A DNA stretch of 64,000 bases. It comes from Pseudanabaena yagii GIHE-NHR1. GTDB taxonomy: Bacteria; Cyanobacteriota; Cyanobacteriia; Pseudanabaenales; Pseudanabaenaceae. The stretch is taken from assembly GCF_012863495.1 (NCBI RefSeq), contig NZ_JAAVJL010000001.1:62001-126000 (forward strand), read 5' to 3'. The translations under genes and the position numbers were made by a program. Below, in pieces: positions 42,109 to 50,708 of the stretch (its first letter is position 1; every line of letters begins with the position of its first letter). The notes under the pieces are model-generated. The model did not search any database. It was given only the letters and a program-made list of their open reading frames with translations, and was not told the origin of the DNA.

Positions 42109-42137
42109 GGCGGTGCAAAGCACTGCTATTTCTGGAA

Positions 42138-43175
42138 CTACGAAGTAAAAGATTTGCCTAAGCCGATCGCTGCCAGCTTTTTACGAAAAGCGATCGAGCT
42201 TTTGTCGCCTGCAATATGTACCTCGTCCGCAAGGCAAATTGGCAAATCCTCTGGCCATTGCTCCTCAACGATCGCCTTGTCCTCATAAAATACCTGATCA
42301 TTAAAATCGAGAGTGTTTTGTAGAGGCGCATCTTTATCAAAGTTTCGACAAATCGGAACAAACAATCGCGTTTTCCGTGCCGAAATTGGCGAAGCCGCGT
42401 TGAGAATATGTAGATTGCCATGAGGAAAGAAAACAGTCAACTTGGCGGTGAAGGGAATAAACAGTTCAAATAGTCTGCGCCACAAAAAATCAGGTGGAGC
42501 TAAATGCTTCATGCCATGAGCGTAGTTGCTAACAGTACTGATATAGTCGGCTCTGAATCCAGAGGCTGTTTGCTCGATGCTATAGTCTGGCACTTCGGGA
42601 TTATCCTTTTCCCCAAAAGACTTCGCATGGATAAAGGCAAAGTGACTGACATCTAAGAATCCTTCCACTTGTCGCCCTGCTGCCGCATCCAAATCCACGG
42701 AATTAGGTAACACCTGAATATAATCTGGATCTTCCCATTCATCAAATTCAGGAAATGGAACTGCACCATTATCGATCAATCTTGTCCAGACTAACCCATA
42801 GCGCTCCATTACTGGATAGGTCTTAAGTTTAAGTCTTGATGGAATTGTGGCTTCAGGCTGAGCGGGAATATGAACACATTTAGCATTGCAGTCATATTGC
42901 ACACCATGATAAGGACAAACGAGGCGATCGTTTTCAATCCAACCTAAACTCAGGGGTGCGCCACGATGCAGGCATAGATCTTTAGCAACAATAACCGAGC
43001 CATCGGAAACTCGATAAATCACCAATCTTTCGTCTAATAGGTGTGTGCCATAGGGCTTTTCAGTTGTGATCTCATGGGAAAATGCAACGGGATACCAGAA
43101 GGGTGCAAGCGCTTGCCAATCAGTTGAACTAAAAGTGCAATTGCGTGGCAAAGATACTTCTTTGGTTGCTACCAT
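42138..43175 (-). CDS. Rieske-type non-heme iron oxygenase
   Basis: 345 residues from ATG 43175 (the 17-codon upstream extension lacks a ribosome-binding site). Rieske [2Fe-2S] motif CLHRGAPLSLG...VCPYHGVQYD at about 65-90, mononuclear-iron region EGFLDVSHFAFIHAKSFGEK with the two histidines, and an aspartate further on. It belongs to the aromatic-ring/chlorophyll-breakdown oxygenase superfamily; plant pheophorbide a oxygenase-like and vanillate demethylase-like members share this layout, but the substrate cannot be read here. No reductase adjacent. Convergent with DUF3326. Confidence 0.9.
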   Translation of the reverse strand: MVATKEVSLPRNCTFSSTDWQALAPFWYPVAFSHEITTEKPYGTHLLDERLVIYRVSDGSVIVAKDLCLHRGAPLSLGWIENDRLVCPYHGVQYDCNAKCVHIPAQPEATIPSRLKLKTYPVMERYGLVWTRLIDNGAVPFPEFDEWEDPDYIQVLPNSVDLDAAAGRQVEGFLDVSHFAFIHAKSFGEKDNPEVPDYSIEQTASGFRADYISTVSNYAHGMKHLAPPDFLWRRLFELFIPFTAKLTVFFPHGNLHILNAASPISARKTRLFVPICRNFDKDAPLQNTLDFNDQVFYEDKAIVEEQWPEDLPICLADEVHIAGDKSSIAFRKKLAAIGLGKSFTS

Positions 43176-43260
43176 AAAAATCACTCTTGTGTCTAGTTCT
43201 ATAAGATTGACGTTACAACGCACCAAAGTTTTATTCTGTATAACTTTGCACGAATCTAGT

Positions 43261-43366
43261 TAACACGAGTTCGGAATAACTCAAAACCCAAAAGTAAAAG
43301 GCTTGCTACGCAAGCCTTTTACTTTTGGGTTTTTAAAATTTGCCAGCTTAACTCGAACTGACGTTA
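43261..43366. repeat. Nested foldback element, TAAC-GAGTTCGG family (copy 1)
   Basis: Outer arm 43261-43277 (TAACACGAGTTCGGAAT) pairs imperfectly with 43351-43366 (ACTCGAACTGACGTTA). Inside is a perfect palindrome with 24-bp arms at 43283-43306 and 43310-43333 around TAC. The same outer sequences occur at 62004-62148 around a different inner structure. Between the Rieske oxygenase and rpmG. Confidence 0.8.
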
Positions 43367-43389
43367 TAGATAATTCAAATAAAAAATAG

Positions 43390-43442
43390 GGCTTCGACTC
43401 CGCTCAGCCAACGTATATAGATGGCTGAGCGGAGTCGAAGCC
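43390..43442. repeat. Palindrome GGCTTCGACTCCGCTCAGCCA, 21-bp arms
   Basis: Perfect arms around an 11-base loop (ACGTATATAGA). The arms are the same as those at 35037-35082 except for the C/T change in CTCCGCT. It lies upstream of rpmG, not at a 3' end. Confidence 0.85.
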
Positions 43443-43581
43443 TCTTTTAACTTATTTAGAACTGCTATAGTTATGGCGATCGCCTAAATTTCTGACAATA
43501 ATTTTCCTATTGGTGTGGAAGTAGGATAATTTTGTGTAATACTTGTAGATCGCACTTTTAAGTAATCTCACAACTAAAAAA

Positions 43582-43776
43582 ATGGCTAAAAACAAAGGTG
43601 TCCGTCTCGTTATTACGCTAGAGTGCACCGAATGTCGCACCAATGCCAATAAGCGATCGCCTGGTGTATCTCGTTATACGACCATGAAAAATCGTCGTAA
43701 TACCACTGCAAGATTAGAACTCAAAAAGTTCTGCCCTCATTGCAACTCTCACACTGTTCACAAAGAAATCAAGTAG
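43582..43776 (+). CDS. rpmG: 50S ribosomal protein L33
   Basis: 64 residues of bL33: [20 protein letters not shown] with [20 protein letters not shown] and two CxxC pairs (CTEC and CPHC) that bind zinc, the C+ form. Part of the large subunit. It precedes rpsR by 38 bases, the usual cyanobacterial rpmG-rpsR operon. Confidence 0.97.
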   Translation: MAKNKGVRLVITLECTECRTNANKRSPGVSRYTTMKNRRNTTARLELKKFCPHCNSHTVHKEIK

Positions 43777-43814
43777 TCCGTTAATCCCAATCATTAAAAT
43801 CGCATAATCCCATC

Positions 43815-44042
43815 ATGGCAATTAACTCCTCTTTTTATCGCAAGCGCCTCTCTCCGATCGCGCCTGCTGCCAAAATCGACTATAAAGATGTCGAATTACT
43901 GCGTAAGTACATCACCGAACGTGGCAAAATTCTTCCCCGTCGTATTACAGGTTTGACCGCAAAGCAACAACGTGCTTTGACCACAGCGATTAAACAAGCT
44001 CGTGTAGTTGCATTACTGCCTTTCATCAACAAAGAAGGTTAG
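43815..44042 (+). CDS. rpsR: 30S ribosomal protein S18
   Basis: 75 residues of bS18: [40 protein letters not shown] and [20 protein letters not shown]. Co-transcribed with rpmG. The stop codon is followed immediately by two hairpins. Confidence 0.97.
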   Translation: MAINSSFYRKRLSPIAPAAKIDYKDVELLRKYITERGKILPRRITGLTAKQQRALTTAIKQARVVALLPFINKEG

Positions 44043-44112
44043 TAAAGAAATGGCGCGATGCGTCATTTCTTTACTTAAAAATAAAGAGACGCGATGCGTC
44101 TCTTTATTTTTT
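44041..44112. terminator. Pair of adjacent hairpins after rpsR
   Basis: First hairpin AGTAAAGAAATG...CATTTCTTTACT (44041-44075), second AAAAATAAAGAGACGC with its complement ending in a T run (44076-44112). Both loops contain the GCGATGCG sequence. The second overlaps the stop codon of the convergent deacetylase-like gene. Together a strong terminator for both strands. Confidence 0.85.
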
Positions 44113-45081
44113 TAGGCATTGCTCAATGACACTAACGACCGATCGCGAAAGGCTATTGAAGTCATAACCACCTTCTAGACCAAATAAGATTTTAGGCGTT
44201 ACCTCTAGACAAAGCTTTGTCAAAGTACCGAAATCCTCTGGTTTCAGCAAAACACTCGCAAGGGGATCGTCAGCATTGGCATCAAAACCTGCACTGACGA
44301 TTAGGAGGTCGGGATTAAAGTTTTTGAGAAATGGGATAATTTGATTTTCAAATATTGGTAAATATTCGGTAATAGTCGAATTTGCTCGCATGGGAATATT
44401 CAAAATATTTTCATGTTCACCCGTTTCATCTTGATGCCCTGTCATGGGATAAAAAGGTGATTGATGCGTAGAAATGTAGGCAATGTCATGGCGATCCCAT
44501 ACTGCTTCCTGTGTGCCATTGCCATGATGTACGTCCCAATCGAGAATAGCGACACGCTGAAGATTTAAGCGATCAATTGCTGACATCGCCGCGATCGCCG
44601 CATTACCAAAGATACAAAAACCCATTCCTGTATGAGCGCGAGCATGATGTCCGGGGGGACGTGCTAGCACAAAGGCAGGGCGACCAGAATTAATCACTAT
44701 ATCCACACCATCGAGCCATGCACTAACGGCTAAAAGAGCCACATCGTAACTTTGCCAAGAAGCGATCGTATCTCCGTCAATATAGCCACCACCCTGATTT
44801 GTTAATTGACGGAGAGCCTCGATATATTCCTGAGTGTGAAAACGCCGCACTTCTTGTAAGATATCAAATCCCGATCGCTGTCGTGATTTGATGGAAGTTG
44901 GTTCCTGCCAAATTAACTGTGGGGCGATCGCCGAATTTTTCAAAGTATCAACTATGGCAGTAAGGCGACCTGCTTTCTCAGGATGATAAGTGCCTGTATC
45001 ATGTTCTAGAAAAATATCAGAATAAATAATTGGGAATTTATTAGTAGGTGGAGAATCAATCTCTAAGTTAGATGTCAACAT
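44104..45081 (-). CDS. Histone-deacetylase/acetoin-utilisation family hydrolase
   Basis: 325 residues from ATG 45081 (GTG two codons earlier is possible). Zinc-dependent deacetylase family that removes acetyl groups from lysine, polyamines or similar amides. Active-site motifs: ARPPGHHARAHTGMGFCIFG with the tandem histidines, DWDVHHGNGTQEAVW with the metal-binding aspartate and histidine, SAGFDANADDPLAS and FGLEGGYDFNSLS. Substrate unknown in cyanobacteria. The stop lies in the hairpin 44076-44112. Confidence 0.93.
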   Translation of the reverse strand: MLTSNLEIDSPPTNKFPIIYSDIFLEHDTGTYHPEKAGRLTAIVDTLKNSAIAPQLIWQEPTSIKSRQRSGFDILQEVRRFHTQEYIEALRQLTNQGGGYIDGDTIASWQSYDVALLAVSAWLDGVDIVINSGRPAFVLARPPGHHARAHTGMGFCIFGNAAIAAMSAIDRLNLQRVAILDWDVHHGNGTQEAVWDRHDIAYISTHQSPFYPMTGHQDETGEHENILNIPMRANSTITEYLPIFENQIIPFLKNFNPDLLIVSAGFDANADDPLASVLLKPEDFGTLTKLCLEVTPKILFGLEGGYDFNSLSRSVVSVIEQCLKK

Positions 45082-45211
45082 ACGCACTTTTGCCTATCGA
45101 TAAATCAACGAATAGTTGTTGTCTCTATAGAGACTAGCGTTATACTTTTAAAATTACTGATTTGTTGGAAATCTTTCATATTTTCACAGCAATTTTACTT
45201 AGGTTTTTCCT

Positions 45212-45835
45212 GTGGTCGATCCATCTCAACCAACACAGCAATCAGATACGGAAATGCTAGCCGTGCCGAAGGAGCTTGCATTATCGATTCGAGAGATTAT
45301 CTATCTCTATCATCATCACAATAAACAAAACGTCCTAGAAGCTGTCAGAAATATGATCGCCGCAGCTAAAGATGATCAGATTTACCCAATATTAAAAAAT
45401 CAAAATTTAACCAATTATTCCCATAACTCAGAATTAGAAAATGACGAAGACTTTCGTAAAAGTTGGGATGACATATTAAATGTCCAAGTTTACATTGATA
45501 CTGAAATTTTTGGAGAGTTAGATCCGCGCCCACCTGCCCTTGTTGAGATAAATAGCAACAGTGTAGATAGTGAGACGGTAATTCAACATACCGAGGCAAC
45601 TGAAGCCTATGTGCAGGCATGGAAAGAATTGGCGCAAAATATGTCTTCTTTCCCTGATGATTTATTTACGCGACTCTGGACAACTATAGAAATTGCTAAA
45701 ATTGTCGAATGTTCACCAAGTAGTTTACGGCGTGCGCGTAGAAGTGGTCGTTTACCCATTCGCATCAAAAATCTCATTCTCGATTGCATCTCCCATGATG
45801 GTAAGCGAAGTTTATGGTTTGTCCGTCCAGCTTAA
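45212..45835 (+). CDS. Conserved hypothetical protein with a possible HTH
   Basis: 207 residues, GTG start. Soluble, mostly helical; not recognised. The C-terminal part (LWTTIEIAKIVECSPSSLRRARRSGRLP) looks like a helix-turn-helix of the kind used in MerR- or excisionase-like DNA binding, so a regulatory role is possible. The middle is acidic with ENDEDFRKSWDDILN. It lies upstream of a sensor kinase, separated by 66 bases and with no terminator. Confidence 0.6.
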   Translation: MVDPSQPTQQSDTEMLAVPKELALSIREIIYLYHHHNKQNVLEAVRNMIAAAKDDQIYPILKNQNLTNYSHNSELENDEDFRKSWDDILNVQVYIDTEIFGELDPRPPALVEINSNSVDSETVIQHTEATEAYVQAWKELAQNMSSFPDDLFTRLWTTIEIAKIVECSPSSLRRARRSGRLPIRIKNLILDCISHDGKRSLWFVRPA

Positions 45836-45901
45836 GAAACCATTAGCGATCGCTAAAACATCAAGTTAAAATCATCAATGCTATTTTGTACCTATTAGTT
45901 C

Positions 45902-48799
45902 ATGATGTCTTCTCCAGACTTATTCAAACGCCTTGGGCTGGGAAACATCTCCCTATATTGGATTATGCTTGTACCCTTTGTGGTGCAGATTGTCGGCTCA
46001 GTAGGACTTGTAGGCTATTTATCTTATCGTAGTGGTGAATCAGCAATTGATAAATTAGCTAATCAAATTATGCAGGAGGTAGGCGATCGCATTGACCAAA
46101 GCCTCCATAGTTATCTGCACAAGCCTACGGAGATCAATCAAAATAATGCTGCTAACATAAAACTGGGAATGCTCGATTGGCAAAATTTGGCAGCCGTAGA
46201 AAAATATTTTTGGCAGCAATCTCAAATATTTACGGATATATCTTCCGTGGCGATCGCTACAGAACAAAAGGAAATTCTCATAGTTGAAAATTTAGAGGAT
46301 GGTTCCCGTGCCATTCGCGTCAGAGATCAATCCACAAATTACAATTGGGATACCTATCTTGCCGATACAGCAGGTAATCGGCAGCAGCTAATTAGACGCT
46401 CTGCAACCTATGATCCCCACAACGATCCGCCCAATCATCCTTGGTATGGACATGCTAAAAATGCTAGAAGAGCAGTCTGGAGAATTAATGTCTCTCTAGC
46501 CAATCCGAATCAACCTTCCCTAATCGCTGTAAATTTTTTGCCCTTTAGCGATCGCAATAATCAATTTCAAGGTGTATTAGGAACTGCGGTCTCCTTGACT
46601 CATTTAGGAGATCTCTTGCAAAAGCTCAAAATTGGGAAAACAGGGCAAGCCTTTGTGATTGAGCGTAATGGTCAAATGATTGGGATGTCCACAGGTGAAA
46701 TTCCCTTTCGACAAGGTTTACTTGCACCATTGACAGAAAACACTGCCAAAAATGTTGATCCGAATAATCGCCGCTTTAGTGTTTTAAATAGTCAAAATGC
46801 GCTAACGAGAATTACTGCTCAATATCTGACAGAAAAGTTTGGAGGACTCGATAACATTAAAGATCGTCAACAATTGCGATTTGAGAAAGAAGGAATACAT
46901 TATTTTGTACAGATTTTGCCTCTGAAGCGAGACAGTAGCCATCAGGATTTAGATTGGTTAGCGGTGATTGTAATTCCTGAAGCAGACTTTATGGCTGAGA
47001 TTCAGGAAAATGCGAATAGAACCTTTTGGTTATGCGTCCTGACTTTATTGGTGTCCACGGGCATTGGGCTGCTGCTTGCGCGCTGGATTACAACTCCAAT
47101 TAAGCGCCTAGGCAAAGCCAGTCAGGATCTAGTGAATGGTGATTGGCAAGCTTTACCAGAAGATATTGCGATCGCGGAATTAAATACCCTTGCCCGATCC
47201 TTTAATTGGATGGCTGATCAGTTTTATCAATCTTTTGATCAAGTCAATCAATCTCTACGGGAATCAGAAGCTAAATTTTCTACTATTTTTCAGGTTAGCC
47301 CCGATCCTGCATGGATTGCGACCTTAGCAGAGGGTAGATGCTTATATGTCAATCAGAGTTTGTGTCATTTTTTGGGAGCTGACCAAAATAAGATCATCGG
47401 TCATACCTGTAGGGAACTGAATTTATGGGGTGATCCTGAGGATATGTATCGTTACTGGGACGTACTGCATCGGGAAGGGCGCATCGAAAATTTTGAAGTA
47501 GTAGTTCGCACCGCAACGAAAGAGCTTAAGACAGTCTTGATATCCGCAATTTGCATGTCTTTGGATGGTCAGGATTGCGTGATTGGCATTATGAAAGATA
47601 TTAGCGATCGCAAAAAAACAGAAATAGAACTACAAGAAAGTCAAGCAAAGCTCAATACTGCCTATACAGAGCAAAGTATCTTATTTAATGCTATGAGTGA
47701 TGTGGTTCTAGTTCGCAATTCTGAAGGAAGTTGCATCAAAATAGCTGCAACTAAAGATTTAAATTTAAAGGGAACTCGTGAAGAAGTTTTAAGCCAATCA
47801 ATTTACGAAGAGTTACCCCATGATGCTGCTGAGACAATTGTAAGAACGATTCAAACCGCATTAAAAAATAATCAGATTGCAAATTGCGAATACAAATTAG
47901 AAATTGATGATCGCGAAATGTGGTTTGCCACCAGTATTTCACCGCTAACGGAAGATACAGTAATCCAAATTTCACGAGACATCACCGAACGGAAGCAATC
48001 TGAAATTATTTTAGCTAATGCCAAAGAAGCTGCCGAAGCGGCGACCAAGGCGAAGAGTGAGTTTCTTGCGAACATGAGTCATGAAATTCGCACCCCTATG
48101 AATGGTGTCTTAGTTATGGCGCAGTTACTTGCTACTAGTGAACTGACAACAGATCAAGAGGAACTTGTCCAAACCATTATCGAAAGTGGCGATATTCTAT
48201 TGACGATTATTAATGACATTTTAGATTTTTCTAAAATTGAATCGGGAATGTTGGAAATAGAACAAAGAGAGTTTATTTTAGAAGATGTGATTAATTCAGT
48301 TTTCAGCCTCATGTATAATCAAGCTGAAAGCAAACATATCCATCTCTACTATTCCATTCATCCTGATGTGCCTAAAAGCGTGATTGGAGATAGCTCGCGA
48401 TTACGTCAAATTTTGATTAATTTAGTTGGTAATGCAATTAAGTTTACGCCAAAGGGAAATATATCTGTTTCGATTAACGCTATTCCCTTACCTGATACTT
48501 CACAATATGAGTTGAAATTTGCAATAACAGATAGTGGTATTGGTATTCAAGGCGATCGCCTCATTAATCTCTTCCAAGCCTTTACCCAAGCTGATACCTC
48601 GATTAGCCGCCGCTATGGTGGTACTGGACTAGGTTTGGCGATTAGTAGGAGATTGGTTGAACTAATGGGAGGCACAATTTGGGTAGAGAGTTTTGGACAA
48701 GTTGGAGGCAATCCTCCTCTAAACTGGCAATCAGATCTCATCACTCAAGGGGCAACATTTTATTTTGTGATTCATGTTGGGAGCAATGTAACAATGTGA
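45902..48799 (+). CDS. Membrane sensor histidine kinase (Cache - HAMP - PAS - PAS - HisKA - HATPase)
   Basis: 965 residues. One membrane helix at about 20-42, a large extracytoplasmic Cache-type sensor domain to about 375, a second helix (FWLCVLTLLVSTGIGLLLA), HAMP at about 397-450, two PAS domains (about 455-575 and 590-700), a phosphoacceptor HisKA with the H in FLANMSHEIRTPMNG at about 727, and HATPase with N-box RQILINLVGNAIKF, DSGIGIQ and GGTGLGLAIS. No receiver domain, so it signals to a separate regulator; none adjacent. The ligand is unknown. Confidence 0.92.
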   Translation: MMSSPDLFKRLGLGNISLYWIMLVPFVVQIVGSVGLVGYLSYRSGESAIDKLANQIMQEVGDRIDQSLHSYLHKPTEINQNNAANIKLGMLDWQNLAAVEKYFWQQSQIFTDISSVAIATEQKEILIVENLEDGSRAIRVRDQSTNYNWDTYLADTAGNRQQLIRRSATYDPHNDPPNHPWYGHAKNARRAVWRINVSLANPNQPSLIAVNFLPFSDRNNQFQGVLGTAVSLTHLGDLLQKLKIGKTGQAFVIERNGQMIGMSTGEIPFRQGLLAPLTENTAKNVDPNNRRFSVLNSQNALTRITAQYLTEKFGGLDNIKDRQQLRFEKEGIHYFVQILPLKRDSSHQDLDWLAVIVIPEADFMAEIQENANRTFWLCVLTLLVSTGIGLLLARWITTPIKRLGKASQDLVNGDWQALPEDIAIAELNTLARSFNWMADQFYQSFDQVNQSLRESEAKFSTIFQVSPDPAWIATLAEGRCLYVNQSLCHFLGADQNKIIGHTCRELNLWGDPEDMYRYWDVLHREGRIENFEVVVRTATKELKTVLISAICMSLDGQDCVIGIMKDISDRKKTEIELQESQAKLNTAYTEQSILFNAMSDVVLVRNSEGSCIKIAATKDLNLKGTREEVLSQSIYEELPHDAAETIVRTIQTALKNNQIANCEYKLEIDDREMWFATSISPLTEDTVIQISRDITERKQSEIILANAKEAAEAATKAKSEFLANMSHEIRTPMNGVLVMAQLLATSELTTDQEELVQTIIESGDILLTIINDILDFSKIESGMLEIEQREFILEDVINSVFSLMYNQAESKHIHLYYSIHPDVPKSVIGDSSRLRQILINLVGNAIKFTPKGNISVSINAIPLPDTSQYELKFAITDSGIGIQGDRLINLFQAFTQADTSISRRYGGTGLGLAISRRLVELMGGTIWVESFGQVGGNPPLNWQSDLITQGATFYFVIHVGSNVTM

Positions 48800-48826
48800 G
48801 TAGCGGCACGAGGTGCCGCTACTCAC
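48796..48826 (+). terminator. Hairpin overlapping the sensor-kinase stop
   Basis: 14-bp perfect stem GTGAGTAGCGGCAC around GAG; the kinase stop TGA (48797-48799) lies within it. No T run of length follows, so termination is likely but unproven. Confidence 0.65.
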
Positions 48827-48902
48827 CTCTTGGGTGAACTTACGCATTAATTTTGAGAAAAAGCCTTATGCTAGAAAGCTGCCAATAGCAACATTTGTGT
48901 GA

Positions 48903-50033
48903 ATGTATCTCAAATCTCTCCACATTAAGCAGTTTCGTAACTACATCGATCAGGAAGTCGCTTTCACTGCGCCCAAGACTGTCATAGTGGGTAATAATGC
49001 TCAGGGCAAATCAAACCTACTAGAAGCAGTCTTACTATTAGCGACTTTGCGATCGCACCGTGTGAGTAAAGATCGAGATCTAGTAAAAAATGGCGAGTCG
49101 ATTGGCGAAATTATTGCTATCTGTCAGCGATCGCGATCGCCTGAAAGCTATCCCGTAGAGTTAGGAATGCGGATGCGCTCTAGTGGCAAACGCACTTTAA
49201 CTGTAAATGCTGTAAATCAGGCAAGACATTTAGATTTTCTCGGCAATTTAAATGCCGTTATGTTTTCCAGTTTAGATTTAGACTTAGTGCGTGGTAGTCC
49301 TGAAAGTCGGCGCAATTGGCTGGATACAGTTTTAATTCAATTAGAGCCGATTTATATTAATCTGTTGCAGCAATATAACCAAGTTTTGCGCCAGAGAAAT
49401 GCTTTACTCAAATCAATTAAACAGGGACAAATAAGCTATGAACCGCAACAAATGGCGCTCTGGGATGCTCAGTTAGTTACAGCGGGAACCAGATTAATTA
49501 GAAGACGATCTCGTTTACTAGAACGCTTAACCCCCATCGCAAGGCATTGGCATCAAGCTATTAGCGGTGGTAGTGAGCATTTAGAAATTACCTATGTCCC
49601 TAAATTTGAGTTTGCACCAACAGATCTAGTTGAGGATATTCATCAGGCTTTTTTTGAGGCAATTTTCCAAAAAACAATCATTGAACAACATCAAGGTACA
49701 AGTTTAGTTGGTCCTCATCGCGATGAAGTTTCCCTCACGATTAATGCTACGCCTGCGCGTGAGTATGGCTCTCAAGGTCAACAACGGACTTTAGTATTAG
49801 CTCTAAAACTAGCGGAGTTAGAATTACTGGAATCCGTACTTGGAGAACCACCATTATTATTGTTAGATGATGTACTAGCTGAGCTAGATCTTCAACGCCA
49901 AGATCATCTATTAAATGCAATTGGCGATCGCGTGCAAACAATAATTACCACAACCCATCTAGGATCGTTTGATGCTCAGTGGTTAAATTCCGCCCGAATT
50001 TTTCAAGTAGAAAATGGCAAAATTTCATTCTAA
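48903..50033 (+). CDS. recF: DNA repair/recombination protein RecF
   Basis: 376 residues. SMC-like ATPase that helps load RecA on gapped DNA. Walker A GNNAQGKSN at about 31-39 with the N-terminal LHIKQFRNY, VDLD-type middle (MFSSLDLDLVRGSPESRRNW), signature SQGQQRTLVLALKLAE and Walker B LLLDDVLAELD near 320. ATG at 48903 gives a full-length fit. The terminator at 50035 begins two bases after the stop. Not in an operon. Confidence 0.95.
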   Translation: MYLKSLHIKQFRNYIDQEVAFTAPKTVIVGNNAQGKSNLLEAVLLLATLRSHRVSKDRDLVKNGESIGEIIAICQRSRSPESYPVELGMRMRSSGKRTLTVNAVNQARHLDFLGNLNAVMFSSLDLDLVRGSPESRRNWLDTVLIQLEPIYINLLQQYNQVLRQRNALLKSIKQGQISYEPQQMALWDAQLVTAGTRLIRRRSRLLERLTPIARHWHQAISGGSEHLEITYVPKFEFAPTDLVEDIHQAFFEAIFQKTIIEQHQGTSLVGPHRDEVSLTINATPAREYGSQGQQRTLVLALKLAELELLESVLGEPPLLLLDDVLAELDLQRQDHLLNAIGDRVQTIITTTHLGSFDAQWLNSARIFQVENGKISF

Positions 50034-50034
50034 A

Positions 50035-50073
50035 AGCAAAAAACAAGCCTGCAATGCAGGCTTGTTTTTTGCT
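50035..50073. terminator. Bidirectional terminator of recF and the cyAbrB gene
   Basis: AGCAAAAAACAAGCCTGC stem around AAT with its complement containing a T6 run, between convergent genes. Confidence 0.92.
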
Positions 50074-50085
50074 TTGTGTTGTTAT

Positions 50086-50466
50086 TTATTCTTCGTCGTC
50101 TGCACCAACTTGACGTAGATGAATATGTTTGCGTCCGAGACGAATTTCTAACTCATCACCAGCCTTTAAACCCATAAGTTGTGTGTAGGCTGAACCGATT
50201 AATAGGTTGCCATTCTTTTGAACACTTACACGATAACTAGCACTACGTCCGCCTTTGCCGCTTCCTTTAGCTTCAAGCTCAACCCCATCTGCTTCCATCA
50301 AAGCATTATAAAATTTCATCAAGTTAACACGAGCTTGATTGTTTTTGGTGATGGTTGCGTATCCACAAGCTTTAGCTTTTTCTTCTTTTGATAGGTGCTC
50401 TAGTTCTTTGACTTTCTGCAACAAAGCTTCACCAGAGAGTTGGACGGGTTGTTTGACTTTTGCCAT
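50086..50466 (-). CDS. cyAbrB-type transcriptional regulator
   Basis: 126 residues of the cyanobacteria-specific AbrB family: N-terminal LSGEALLQKVKELEHLSKEE, CGYATITKNNQARVNLMKFY, and a C-terminal AbrB-like DNA-binding part (LIGSAYTQLMGLKAGDELEI). Cyanobacteria have two such proteins that act as global regulators of carbon/nitrogen balance and other programs; I cannot assign this to cyAbrB1 (CalA) or cyAbrB2. Single gene, with a strong terminator. Confidence 0.93.
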   Translation of the reverse strand: MAKVKQPVQLSGEALLQKVKELEHLSKEEKAKACGYATITKNNQARVNLMKFYNALMEADGVELEAKGSGKGGRSASYRVSVQKNGNLLIGSAYTQLMGLKAGDELEIRLGRKHIHLRQVGADDEE

Positions 50467-50708
50467 AGGTTTCTAACAGTTTTATATCAAATTATTTCTA
50501 ACTTAGTATCTAAGATAGTTGTACTATTCGTCAAATTTTTTAGTTAAATCTACAAGCTATTTATATTTACAGATCTCTGTGATCCATTTCTAATTACTTA
50601 TTGTGATCCTTAGTTAAGTATTATTCCATAAAATTACCTAAATAGCCCATTTTAGTCTTGTAATTTATGGCACGATCAATATGTCAATTAAGTAGATTGC
50701 TAACAATT

